From Pseudobutyrivibrio sp. UBA3626 (GTDB taxonomy: Bacteria > Bacillota > Clostridia > Lachnospirales > Lachnospiraceae): DNA of 53,767 nucleotides. A model generated the notes under the pieces. It was not told the DNA's origin, did not search any database, and saw only the letters and a program-made list of their open reading frames with translations. Where the stretch lies: positions 230,568 through 284,334 of the forward strand of contig DFLF01000013.1 in assembly GCA_002373675.1 (NCBI GenBank). The letters are read 5' to 3'. Below are positions 8,928 through 17,642 of this stretch, piece by piece. A program made the translations under genes and the position numbers. Every line of letters starts with the position of its first letter. Position 1 is the first letter of the stretch.

Positions 8928-9880
8928 AAGTAGCAATATGTGATTTTGATGAGCGGTATGTCAATAGTCTTCTTACATATCTATATGGTAAATGCGATAA
9001 TTTAGCATTTTCTTCTTTTACATCAGTAGAAGATTACATGGCAAGTCTTCTTAATAATGAATATAACTACAACATCATGGGAGATGAATTCTATGAAGTA
9101 TATAAGGCAAGTAGAGAAGAAACAGGTGAGACAATGGTTGATGTAGACAAGCTTATTATATTGAGCCAGACCATAGATAATATGCAAAATGATGATGCTT
9201 ACCAGACAATATATAAATTCGGACCTATGGATGGATTGTATAGAATGATGGATTATAGTAGAAGTAAGCCGTCTAATAGTAAAAGTTTTGCAATATATTC
9301 TCCGGCTCATCACGAGCTTACAGAGATGTATGGACTAAGTATGTGCAAAATGTTAGAAGAAAATGAAAGAGTCCTTTTGGTTGATACGGTTAATATTCCT
9401 GTAATAAGGAGGCTGATTCGAGACGGACCAAGAAATGGAATTATAGATGTTATATATAAGCTTGAGAACAATAGAAACTGGGAGATTAAAGAACTAATAG
9501 AAGATTATAACGGTATTGATGTTCTTCCCATGGCACTTTGTCCAACTGATATAGCATCTATAAGTAAGAAGCAATGGAAGTCATTAATAGAATATATTGA
9601 CTCTCTAAAATATGGTGCTTATGTATTCATAATGGAAGATATTAATCAGGGATTTAGAGAAATAGTAGATTATGTTGATAATTGCATCCTTATTAATAGA
9701 AAAGGAGATTATTACAGAGAAGAGCAGGAAGAGATGAGGGAGTTTATTAATAAAATAGCACATAATACTACATCTGTTGAACTCAAAATGTCTGCAAATA
9801 ATCTAAGTGATGGCTGTTATAAGATAGAGGAATTATTGACAGGTAATCTATACAAATATGTTAAAAGCCAGAATTATTAG
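8924..9880 (+). CDS. TadZ/CpaE-like localization ATPase
   Basis: A 318-residue protein with the layout of TadZ/CpaE: an N-terminal receiver-like domain (MKVAICDFDERYVNSL) and a C-terminal ParA/MinD-like fold. Members of this family place the Tad secretion machine at a cell site. A canonical Walker A lysine motif is not evident; the expected place reads YSPAHHELTEMYG near residue 125, so the ATPase may be an atypical, degenerate one, as known for several TadZ proteins. A later VLPMALCPTDIA block fits the MinD-like fold. TTG start with GGAGG seven bases upstream, overlapping the peptidase stop by 4 bases. Assigned mainly by position and fold hints. Confidence 0.7.
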   Translation: MKVAICDFDERYVNSLLTYLYGKCDNLAFSSFTSVEDYMASLLNNEYNYNIMGDEFYEVYKASREETGETMVDVDKLIILSQTIDNMQNDDAYQTIYKFGPMDGLYRMMDYSRSKPSNSKSFAIYSPAHHELTEMYGLSMCKMLEENERVLLVDTVNIPVIRRLIRDGPRNGIIDVIYKLENNRNWEIKELIEDYNGIDVLPMALCPTDIASISKKQWKSLIEYIDSLKYGAYVFIMEDINQGFREIVDYVDNCILINRKGDYYREEQEEMREFINKIAHNTTSVELKMSANNLSDGCYKIEELLTGNLYKYVKSQNY

Positions 9881-9890
9881 GAGATGTTAT

Positions 9891-11087
9891 ATGGAGAAAG
9901 ATACAGCATTTAACATAATTGAGAGAAGGCTTTTTGACAGTGTTGATGTAAGCATGGATATTGATGATGAAGTAATAATGGAAAGGATCCAAGAGGAAAT
10001 ATGCGAATATGCCAAAGAAAGTCCATTAGATGTAGATGATAGAATAAAACTCCAAAAGGATCTGTTTTACTCATTAAGAAAATATGATGTGTTATCTAAT
10101 CTATTAGAAGATGATGATATAACAGAAATAATGATTAATGGCTATAATCATATCTTTATAGAAAAGAGAGGAAAAGTAACAGAGACAAAATGTCATTTTA
10201 GTTCAAGAGAGAAGCTAGATGATGTAATACAACAAATAGTTGGTGCAAATAATCAGGTGATAAATGAAACAACACCTATAGTTGATACAAGGCTATCTGA
10301 TGGCTCAAGAGTTAATATTGTTCTTCCGCCTATTGCAATTGATGGAAGTGTAATGTCAATAAGGAGGTTTTCAAAAGAACCAATTACACTTAATAGACTT
10401 ATAGAACTTAATTCTATAAATGAGGAGATTAAGCTATTTCTTAAGAAGCTTATTAAGGCAAGATACAATATTTTCATTTCAGGAGGAACAGGATCAGGGA
10501 AGACAACATTTCTAAATGCACTTACGGAATTCATTGATGAAGATGAACGTGTAATAACAATAGAAGACGCGGCAGAATTACAGGTAATAGGAATTAATAA
10601 TTTAGTAAGGTTAGAAGCGAGAAGAGAGAATATCGAAGGCGACCTAGAAGTAACGATACGGGACCTAGTCAGAACTTCTCTTAGAATGCGACCTAATAGA
10701 ATAATTGTTGGAGAATGTAGAGGCGCAGAAGCTATTGAAGTATTGCAGGCATGTAATACAGGACATGACGGAAGTCTAAGTACGGGACATGCAAATTCAT
10801 CTTTGGATATGATATCACGACTTGAGACTATGGTGCTTCAGGGAATGGAAATACCGGTACTGGCTATAAGAAAACAAATTGCATCGGCGATAGATATTTT
10901 TATTCATCTTGGACGGTTGCCAAATGGAGAGAGGAAGTTACTTGAGATATCAGAAGTCTTAGGAGTCTGTGAAGAGGATATTAAATTAAACAAGTTGTAT
11001 GAATTCGATTACGAAAGTAAAGGGAAGGATAGTAGATGGATAAAAGAATCATGCTTACAAAATACAGAGAAACTATTAAGGATGTGA
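9891..11087 (+). CDS. tadA: Tad pilus assembly ATPase TadA/CpaF
   Basis: A 398-residue secretion ATPase of the type II/IV family that powers Flp pilus assembly. The N-terminal helical domain is followed by the P-loop GGTGSGKTT at residues 198-206, the Asp-box region ERVITIEDAAEL, the Walker B region RMRPNRIIVGECRG, and the His-box STGHANS. DVVEIMINGYNHIFIEKRGK-like text before the P-loop is the usual CpaF block (here ITEIMINGYNHIFIEKRGK). The frame is open from 9858, but AGGAG just before 9891 sets the start. The 3' end overlaps the TadB-like gene by 52 bases. Confidence 0.93.
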   Translation: MEKDTAFNIIERRLFDSVDVSMDIDDEVIMERIQEEICEYAKESPLDVDDRIKLQKDLFYSLRKYDVLSNLLEDDDITEIMINGYNHIFIEKRGKVTETKCHFSSREKLDDVIQQIVGANNQVINETTPIVDTRLSDGSRVNIVLPPIAIDGSVMSIRRFSKEPITLNRLIELNSINEEIKLFLKKLIKARYNIFISGGTGSGKTTFLNALTEFIDEDERVITIEDAAELQVIGINNLVRLEARRENIEGDLEVTIRDLVRTSLRMRPNRIIVGECRGAEAIEVLQACNTGHDGSLSTGHANSSLDMISRLETMVLQGMEIPVLAIRKQIASAIDIFIHLGRLPNGERKLLEISEVLGVCEEDIKLNKLYEFDYESKGKDSRWIKESCLQNTEKLLRM

Positions 11088-11782
11088 AAGTTATAACATC
11101 TTCCATTGTAATAACAATATTAGTAGCGTGGCTGTTCTATAGATCTTTTCTGGGATTAATAATCTATCCTGTCGTTCTTTTTTGCACACTTTACTATTTC
11201 TATGAGAGTAATAACGAAAAAAAGAGAGAGAAGGTATTAATAGAATTTCGGGAAATGCTAAAAATAATATGCAGCGAGCTTAGAAGTGGTCACTCCCTTG
11301 AGAATGCTGTAATGATTCTTGATAAAGAGATAATTGGACTTTATGGAGAGAAGGCTTATATTCTAAGTGGAATTAAGATAATGCAAAAAGAACTAAGTCT
11401 GAAGAAGCCGGTTGAGCAGGCTATAAGTGATTTTGCATCATACTATCAGTACGAAGAAATTATTAATTTCGCATATACAATTAGTTATGCTAAGAGATTA
11501 GGTGGTAATTATATTAAGAATATACAAAATACTGCAGAGAAGATAGAAGAGAGACTTGAAGTAAAACAGCAGATTAATACAAAACTTACTGAGAAGCAGT
11601 TAGAGATGAAGATAATGGGGGTCATGCCACTAGGAATACTAATATATATTGGACTTACTGCATACGAATTTATAGAACCATTGTACCACAACGTAATAGG
11701 AATTATTGTTATGTCTGTTAGTTTAGTCTTATATGTGGCTTGCCTTTATGTGGCAAAGAAGATAGTGACTATTGAGTATTAG
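11036..11782 (+). CDS. TadB-like inner-membrane pilus assembly protein
   Basis: A 248-residue membrane protein of the type II secretion F family. It has two N-terminal hydrophobic segments (about residues 18-55), a cytoplasmic T2SSF helical domain with LRSGHSLENAV (the family's GxSLxxAL-like turn), and two C-terminal membrane segments. It would form the membrane platform that TadA acts on. The ATG at 11036 follows AGGGAAGG and overlaps tadA by 52 bases; an ATG at 11051 is an alternative. Assignment to TadB rather than TadC rests on order. Confidence 0.83.
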   Translation: MDKRIMLTKYRETIKDVKVITSSIVITILVAWLFYRSFLGLIIYPVVLFCTLYYFYESNNEKKREKVLIEFREMLKIICSELRSGHSLENAVMILDKEIIGLYGEKAYILSGIKIMQKELSLKKPVEQAISDFASYYQYEEIINFAYTISYAKRLGGNYIKNIQNTAEKIEERLEVKQQINTKLTEKQLEMKIMGVMPLGILIYIGLTAYEFIEPLYHNVIGIIVMSVSLVLYVACLYVAKKIVTIEY

Positions 11783-11794
11783 AGGAGGAATACA

Positions 11795-13057
11795 TTGATA
11801 TCAGCGGTGTTACTTATAATAACAATCATTTTGTCTAAGAATAAGAAAGTTAAACCTTTTTTATCTAAAAAGATTCTTAAGATAGTAATTGGCATAGAAA
11901 TTGTGGGGCTGGTAATGTCTGTCGGTGAGTTGGTAACAAGTAAAGTGCTATTTGACAATTCTATTGAGAGACCTGAAGTTGATGAAGGAGATACAACAGA
12001 AGAATTGGAGTATAAAGCTTACGATAAAACCACAGATATTACTGTAGATGTGCCAGCAGTACTACATTCTAAAGAAGAGAAAGAAAACCTGTTAAAAAAG
12101 GCAAAAGAAGAAATAGATGAAACATTCAAAGGAGATAATGATGATTTGGATAGCATTAACAGAGCTGTTGTTATGAAAGAAAAATACTCAGATGGAATGG
12201 TAAAAGCTAAATGGGAACTTAGTGATTACAAGATAGTAGGTTCAGAAGGAGAAATTAATTATGACAGTCTGGAGAAAGACACAATAGTTGAAGCAAATGT
12301 AGTTTTAACATGTGAGGATTTAAGCGATGTATATAGTTTCTCATTTCAAGTAAAACCATTAGATGCTTCATCCTCATATGGACTTGATTATCACATCAAA
12401 AGGACAATAAAAGACTTATTTGATACAGACGATAGAACTATAGAACTTCCTGATAAAGTTGGAGATGTAGAAGTATCCTGGAGTAAAAAGTATACGTATC
12501 TTGGTGAGAAAATAGGAATACTTGGAGTTTTTGCTACTGTATTAATGATTGTTGGTCAGATGAGAGAAGAGAAGACTAAGAAAGAAAAATACATACAAAG
12601 CTTAACTTCTGATTATCCCCAAATTGTTGAAAGTCTTGCATTATATGTGGGGGCAGGACTAAGTGTAAAAAATGCAATGTATAGAATATGTGAGGAATAT
12701 ATAAGAAGGAGAGCTAATAGCAAAGGAGCGGGATTTGAAGGGATTCTTAGAATGTGCAAGGAGATGGAAGAAGGAAGAAGTGAGCTTAAGGCATATGAAG
12801 AATTAGCAACTTATTGTCCAGCGAAAGAATATAGGAGATTATCTTCTATGTTAATCAATAATCTAAAAAAGGGTACAAAAGGAATGATTGAAGAATTAAA
12901 TAAAGAGGAGAAAGAAGCCTTCGAAATGCAAAAGCAATATGTACGTATTGCAGGAGAAGAAGCGTCTACTAAGCTTCTATTTCCTATGATAGGTCTACTT
13001 GGAATAGTTCTTGTAATTATAATTGCACCATCAATTCTTAACATGCAGTCAATATAG
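11795..13057 (+). CDS. TadC-like protein with a large extracytoplasmic insert
   Basis: A 420-residue protein whose C-terminal 180 residues are a T2SSF platform domain (SLALYVGAGLSVKNAMYRI near residue 282, then a last membrane segment). The N-terminal part is unusual: two hydrophobic segments, then about 170 residues of acidic, beta-type sequence (residues about 55-235) before the next membrane segment near GILGVFATVLMIVGQ. By the positive-inside rule this insert should be outside the membrane. It may touch the growing pilus or the wall. TTG start with GAGGAGG correctly spaced, 12 bases after the TadB-like gene. Confidence 0.8.
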   Translation: MISAVLLIITIILSKNKKVKPFLSKKILKIVIGIEIVGLVMSVGELVTSKVLFDNSIERPEVDEGDTTEELEYKAYDKTTDITVDVPAVLHSKEEKENLLKKAKEEIDETFKGDNDDLDSINRAVVMKEKYSDGMVKAKWELSDYKIVGSEGEINYDSLEKDTIVEANVVLTCEDLSDVYSFSFQVKPLDASSSYGLDYHIKRTIKDLFDTDDRTIELPDKVGDVEVSWSKKYTYLGEKIGILGVFATVLMIVGQMREEKTKKEKYIQSLTSDYPQIVESLALYVGAGLSVKNAMYRICEEYIRRRANSKGAGFEGILRMCKEMEEGRSELKAYEELATYCPAKEYRRLSSMLINNLKKGTKGMIEELNKEEKEAFEMQKQYVRIAGEEASTKLLFPMIGLLGIVLVIIIAPSILNMQSI

Positions 13058-13092
13058 AAAGTAACAGTAGAAGAGTGATAGGAGGAAAAAAT

Positions 13093-13269
13093 ATGAAAGT
13101 ATTTGAGCTAATAAAAAACTTTTTAAAAGAGGAAGATGGAATTGGAGTAGTAGAGATAATTTTAATTGTAGTGGTTTTAATTGGTCTTGTGCTCATCTTT
13201 AAGAAACAGCTTACCAACCTTGTAAATGACATATTTAACACAATAACAGACAAAGCAGGAACAGTTTGA
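13093..13269 (+). CDS. Flp1-like major pilin
   Basis: A 58-residue prepilin. The leader has Lys and acidic residues and ends EEDG, followed by IGVVEIILIVVVLIGLVLIF, so the predicted cut is after Gly with Glu at mature position 5, the class IV/Flp rule. The rest is one long hydrophobic helix and a short polar tail. It matches the Flp1-like pilin family of Clostridia. GGAGG upstream favours the ATG at 13093 over 13075. It is probably the main filament subunit and the substrate of one of the two A24 peptidases. Confidence 0.85.
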   Translation: MKVFELIKNFLKEEDGIGVVEIILIVVVLIGLVLIFKKQLTNLVNDIFNTITDKAGTV

Positions 13270-14777
13270 TGATTGCTTCCTTTATTAGTAAAGCTTCTGC
13301 ATACAAAAGAGGATCTATAACATTATTTATGTGTATGACAATAATGATGATTACGTCCCTAGGATTTACGCTTATTGAGGCAAGTCGCTTCTATGGTTTA
13401 GATGGAAAGGCAAAATTTGTAACCGCTACAGTAGCAGACAATTCCTTTTCGGAATATATTAAACCAATGTGGGAACAGTATGGGATTCTGGGAATAGATA
13501 AGGCTCATGGAACGGATGATGAAGGAGATAGTCTCTTAAGGGATAGAATACTTGACTTTGCCAATATGCAGACTAATGGAGATGTTGATTACTACAACTT
13601 GAATCCAATAGACGTTGAGCTAGACGATTATATGCTTATTACTGATGGAGATGGACAACCATTTATTCATGAGGCTGCACTCTATTATAAAGGGAATATA
13701 GCAAGTGAATTTGTATCAGATATCAGTAATAAATCTAATGAGCTAAGTAACTATGAAGGGCTGAATTCCAACGTAGATAAGATGATTACTGATGGAGATA
13801 ATGCCCTTAAGAATCCAGATAGCGTTAAGAAGAGTGATGATAACAGGACATATGATGTTGATACATCTAAAGTAACAGAAGAGCAGAAGAAGAAAGGTGA
13901 ACATATTGTAGAGGATGTTAATTCATTTAAGAATAAGGGAGTCTTAGAACAGGTTGTTTCTAAGGATAAAGAAATATCTGACAAGACATTTGATTTGAGA
14001 AATAGCGTATCACATAGAAGGTTAAAGAAGGGTAACAGCAAAAACTCATACAAAGCAACAATGATGGACAAAGTGATTTTCAGTATCTATTTAAAAGACA
14101 AATTTCAACATTTCGGAAAGGATCTTAATCATAGTGGTCAAAAGTACGAGTTGGAATATATTGTTGTCGGAAATGATAATGATACAGACAATCTAAAAGG
14201 AGTTGTAACAAGACTCCTTGCTATAAGAGAAGTTGCAAATTATATAGCGCTATATAAAGACCCTGTGCGCAATGGAGAAGCATTAGAACTTGCAGCTGTG
14301 CTTGCTGGAGTTACATTGAATCCTGCCATAATAGAGATAGTACATTATGCATTAATGGCGGCGTGGGCATATATAGAGGCTGTGTTAGATGTTCGCCTGC
14401 TACTTGAAGGTGGCAAGGTTATGCCTATTAAAACCAGCACGGAATGGACTAGCGACTTATATAATTTTGCAGCTTGCATGGATACATCCTATACTGCGAA
14501 AAGCTCTGAGACTGGTATGAATTATGAGGATTATCTTCTTGCATTTCTTGTTGTGGAATCTTCTAAGGATGAAAGTATGAGAGCACTGGATATGATAGAA
14601 ACATCTATGAATGGGCTGCAAGATTATTCTAATCTGAGAATGGATCATCTTATATGTGATATGAATATGACAGTAAGCTATGAAGCGGATCCAATGTTTT
14701 TTAGTTTAATAACTTTAGATGTATCTTTTCTGGATTTTTATAATATGAAGAAAAAAGAATATAGGTCATATCTATAG
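13269..14777 (+). CDS. TadG/TadE-like pseudopilin, large (DUF5702-like)
   Basis: A 502-residue secreted or membrane-anchored protein. An N-terminal basic stretch KRGSITLFMC leads into a hydrophobic helix ending GFTLIEASRF, the pattern of TadE/TadG pseudopilins. The remaining 450 residues are mostly polar with a central Lys/Asp/Ser-rich region and a hydrophobic Ala-rich patch near residues 335-375. From memory this resembles the Lachnospiraceae family DUF5702; no enzymatic motif is visible. The ATG at 13269 overlaps the pilin stop (TGATG); TTG at 13266 is an alternative. It probably caps or initiates the Tad filament. Confidence 0.7.
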   Translation: MIASFISKASAYKRGSITLFMCMTIMMITSLGFTLIEASRFYGLDGKAKFVTATVADNSFSEYIKPMWEQYGILGIDKAHGTDDEGDSLLRDRILDFANMQTNGDVDYYNLNPIDVELDDYMLITDGDGQPFIHEAALYYKGNIASEFVSDISNKSNELSNYEGLNSNVDKMITDGDNALKNPDSVKKSDDNRTYDVDTSKVTEEQKKKGEHIVEDVNSFKNKGVLEQVVSKDKEISDKTFDLRNSVSHRRLKKGNSKNSYKATMMDKVIFSIYLKDKFQHFGKDLNHSGQKYELEYIVVGNDNDTDNLKGVVTRLLAIREVANYIALYKDPVRNGEALELAAVLAGVTLNPAIIEIVHYALMAAWAYIEAVLDVRLLLEGGKVMPIKTSTEWTSDLYNFAACMDTSYTAKSSETGMNYEDYLLAFLVVESSKDESMRALDMIETSMNGLQDYSNLRMDHLICDMNMTVSYEADPMFFSLITLDVSFLDFYNMKKKEYRSYL

Positions 14778-14805
14778 AATAATTAAAGAGAAAGGAGGTT
14801 GTATA

Positions 14806-15666
14806 GTGGTGTCTCTTTCTATTAGAACTATAACCCGTCTTAAGTTACAAATCATAAGAGAAAAATTACCATATACGTACTTGGCACGTATTAAATCAAT
14901 AATTCATTTTCCCAAAGAGGCACCACTATGCAACCTCCGAGCTAAAGCTTCCTATACAATAGAAGCTGCTTTTATTCTACCACTAAGTTTGCTTATGATT
15001 GTGTTTTTTCTGTATTTTTTTCGAGTGTTATATGTACAATGGGCCATTGATTACACATTAAATAAGGTTGCAAGAGAACACGCATCTATAATAAGTGATA
15101 GTGGTAGTGACGATAGTGTCCTAATACTTGGACAGTGTAGCTTTGAAATTGCAAGTATGGATAGGGTATCTAAAGAAGTAGTTGGAGGAGTTTTTGGACT
15201 TGACTACACAGAAAGCGAATTTAATAAGAATTATATTAACATAATCTGTAAGTACAACATGAAGAATCCAATAACTATATTTGGTAAGAAAACAATTAAA
15301 ACTTATAGTACAGCTTGTAGCAGAAAATGGGTAGGCTATGACCCCTTAGAAGGTGATGAGAAGGGTGATTATGTATATGTAACAAAATATGGACAAGCCT
15401 ATCATAAGAGTTTAAGTTGTCCATATCTTAAACCATCAGTTCGTGCAATAAGTGCAGGCAATGTCAAAGAATCCAGAAGTGTGTCAGGTGGTAAGTACAG
15501 TTCATGTCCTATATGCAAGGGGAAGAAGAATACGGGTACAGTTTATATAACGGATTATGGTGATGTATATCATAGTAGTCTTAATTGTAGCGCATTAAAG
15601 AGGAGTGTTAATAGGATAAGAGTAGAGGATGCAAAAAATTTTCATCCTTGTGGTAAGTGTACATAA
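14806..15666 (+). CDS. TadE-like pseudopilin with two Cys-rich C-terminal repeats
   Basis: A 286-residue protein. A long basic N-terminus (about 45 residues) is followed by KASYTIEAAFILPLSLLMIV, the TadE-type pseudopilin helix. The C-terminal third carries two copies of a small domain, near residues 187-243 and 247-286, each with an aromatic-Tyr-His-x-Ser-x-x-Cys start and a closing CPIC or CGKC. This motif resembles small zinc-binding knuckles seen at the ends of secreted nucleases and Ada-like proteins. Such domains on a pilus-associated protein could bind metal, wall or DNA. GTG start with AAAGGAGG seven bases upstream. Confidence 0.75.
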   Translation: MVSLSIRTITRLKLQIIREKLPYTYLARIKSIIHFPKEAPLCNLRAKASYTIEAAFILPLSLLMIVFFLYFFRVLYVQWAIDYTLNKVAREHASIISDSGSDDSVLILGQCSFEIASMDRVSKEVVGGVFGLDYTESEFNKNYINIICKYNMKNPITIFGKKTIKTYSTACSRKWVGYDPLEGDEKGDYVYVTKYGQAYHKSLSCPYLKPSVRAISAGNVKESRSVSGGKYSSCPICKGKKNTGTVYITDYGDVYHSSLNCSALKRSVNRIRVEDAKNFHPCGKCT

Positions 15667-15692
15667 CATAAAGATAGGAGATAGCAATTATT

Positions 15693-16121
15693 ATGGAAGC
15701 AGTAGGTTTACTTGGTCTACTTGGAATATGTGGGTTAGAGGATATAAAGATTAAGAGAATAAGACTTGTTGTAGTTAACGCATTTGCAATTCTGGGTGTG
15801 ATACTTCATATATTATATCAACGAATATCCTGGATAGATATGATATGTGGAGCTCTTCTGGGAGTCATTCTACTTATAATAGGATATTTCACAAAAGAAA
15901 AGATTGGATATGGAGATGGATTGATATTTGTAGCAACTGGAATATATCTTGGATTTTGGAATAATCTAATACTTCTTTGGTTATCTACAACATTAGCAGG
16001 AATATATGGCCTTATCTTAATGATATTTAAGAAGAAAAAGAAAGATAATGAGATTCCTCTTGTGCCTTTTATATTAGGTGTGTATGTAGTGTCTTTGATT
16101 TTTAATGGAGGAATGTTATGA
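15693..16121 (+). CDS. second prepilin peptidase-like protein (A24)
   Basis: A 142-residue polytopic protein, short for the family. It retains the two Asp sites of A24 peptidases: EDIKIKRIR near residue 17 and GYGDG near residue 72. Four to five hydrophobic segments are visible. It differs from the enzyme at 8418, so the locus has two peptidases that may split the work between Flp1 pilin and the TadE-like proteins around it. It overlaps the next gene by 4 bases (ATGA). Confidence 0.78.
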   Translation: MEAVGLLGLLGICGLEDIKIKRIRLVVVNAFAILGVILHILYQRISWIDMICGALLGVILLIIGYFTKEKIGYGDGLIFVATGIYLGFWNNLILLWLSTTLAGIYGLILMIFKKKKKDNEIPLVPFILGVYVVSLIFNGGML

Positions 16122-16351
16122 GAAATATAGAAGAGGATTGCAGCAAAATGGGATGCTATAAAGCGAGCTTAACAGTTGAAGCTTCATTTATTATGGTAAT
16201 AACTATGGGGATACTTTTGTCTCTTTTCCTTATTATGTTTGTCGTTTATCATGAAAACGTTGATTTTATTACAGATAAAATGAAGGACTACAGTTTTAAT
16301 AGTGTAGAAGCTTTTCGCTTTACACAAATAATCCAGAATTTTGGGAGGTAA
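16118..16351 (+). CDS. small TadE-like pseudopilin
   Basis: A 77-residue protein with a polar N-terminus, KASLTVEASFIMVITMGILL as the pseudopilin helix (Glu in the expected place), and a short polar C-terminal half. The ATGA overlap with the second prepilin peptidase suggests coupled translation and that this is a substrate of that enzyme. Function beyond pilus priming is not visible. Confidence 0.72.
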   Translation: MRNIEEDCSKMGCYKASLTVEASFIMVITMGILLSLFLIMFVVYHENVDFITDKMKDYSFNSVEAFRFTQIIQNFGR

Positions 16352-16354
16352 TAT

Positions 16355-17572
16355 ATGGATTATAGATTTAAGAGAGACTTAAAAAACAGCTTTATGATAG
16401 TTGAATCAGGATTTGAAAATGCAGGATATGAGAAGGACGTTCTGAGATTTAATGATATAGATGTGCTTGTGCCATTTCATACAGTAGATATTAATAATGT
16501 AACACAGGTATGGTATGACATAACCGGGCTTGTTTCGCTTAAGGATTATCTTATGCAACAGAGTATAACATATGAACTTATGAGGAAGGTTTTTCTGTAT
16601 CTGAAGATAGCAATTGATGAGACTGAGAGGTATCTAATAGATATCAATCATTTATCTATAAATGTTGATACAGTATTTGTTGTCAAAAATGATGTTGAGT
16701 GGAAAGTAATGCTTATATATTATCCGGATGAAAATCAGTCAAGTCTGGAGAGCATATTAGAATTCTTTATGAGTAATGTAAGTAAAGACATGATGGATTT
16801 TTGTTTTAAATTATATGACAGCGGAATGGATGGAAATACCATAGATGGAATAATCAGACTTATTGATGATGAGATAGGATGTGATGATATTGTTGGTGAC
16901 GAAGCAAATAATAAAAATGAACAACATGATAGTGAAGAATATGATTATAGAAATGAAGATGAAGAAAGAAGATTAGACTGGGAATACGAAGGTTCAAGGA
17001 TATCAGATGATGAGGATTACATATGGGGAAATAATAAGATAGACATTTTTGGAGAAGAGGAACTGACAATATTTGATAAAATAAAAAAATGTATGACAGA
17101 TTTTTTCGAGACGAAAAAGAAAAACATCTTGGATAAAGCAGACAATAAAATCTCTTTGTTTTCACGCAAGGAAAATAGAAAGAATAAAAATGATATTATG
17201 TATGAAGACTTTAGCTATGAACCAGACCAGCAGATATATGAACCGACTGTACTTCTCAAAGCAATAGAAGAAGATAGAGATGTTCTTAATCTGAAATATA
17301 TCGGGAATAGTAAAAAAGATGATATAAGAATAGATAAAGAAGAATTTAGAGTTGGTTCATCAATAGAAGGAAACGATAGTGTAATTGATTCGCCGGTTAT
17401 AAGCAGATTTCATGCGAAGATAATAAAAGAAGGCAAGTCGTATTATGTTGAAGATCTTAATTCAACAAATGGAACTAGTGTAAATGGAAAGTTGTTAGGG
17501 TATAGAGACAGGATAGAACTTAATCCTGAAGACACCATAATGTTTGCAGATGAGTGTTACAAGATAGTATAA
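16355..17572 (+). CDS. FHA-domain protein with DUF6382-like N-terminus
   Basis: A 405-residue cytoplasmic protein. Residues 1 to about 170 match the DUF6382-like N-terminal domain seen in Clostridia; residues about 180-310 are an acidic linker; the last 90 residues are an FHA domain with VGSS, SRFHAKI and LNSTNGTSVNG, the phosphothreonine-binding loops. FHA proteins dock on Thr-phosphorylated partners, so this one may report kinase signals to the Tad machine. It follows the small pseudopilin by 3 bases and is the last gene of the tad locus. No Ser/Thr kinase gene is present in this window. Confidence 0.82.
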   Translation: MDYRFKRDLKNSFMIVESGFENAGYEKDVLRFNDIDVLVPFHTVDINNVTQVWYDITGLVSLKDYLMQQSITYELMRKVFLYLKIAIDETERYLIDINHLSINVDTVFVVKNDVEWKVMLIYYPDENQSSLESILEFFMSNVSKDMMDFCFKLYDSGMDGNTIDGIIRLIDDEIGCDDIVGDEANNKNEQHDSEEYDYRNEDEERRLDWEYEGSRISDDEDYIWGNNKIDIFGEEELTIFDKIKKCMTDFFETKKKNILDKADNKISLFSRKENRKNKNDIMYEDFSYEPDQQIYEPTVLLKAIEEDRDVLNLKYIGNSKKDDIRIDKEEFRVGSSIEGNDSVIDSPVISRFHAKIIKEGKSYYVEDLNSTNGTSVNGKLLGYRDRIELNPEDTIMFADECYKIV

Positions 17573-17580
17573 AATAATAT

Positions 17581-17610
17581 TTGCTAAGGTGTATATAAGA
17601 ATAGTATAAT
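17581..17610 (+). promoter_or_regulatory. promoter of the flavodoxin-SCP2 gene
   Basis: TTGCTA (17581-17586), 18-base spacer, TATAAT (17605-17610), 32 bases before the ATG at 17643. It starts a new transcription unit after the tad locus. Confidence 0.65.
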
Positions 17611-17642
17611 ATATCTAGTATTTTTGAAAGAGGGATATATTA

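Noticed and set aside
13751..14071. 106-residue minus-strand frame opposite the TadG-like gene
   Set aside because: Ser/Leu-rich mirror of a Lys/Asp-rich region; no signals.
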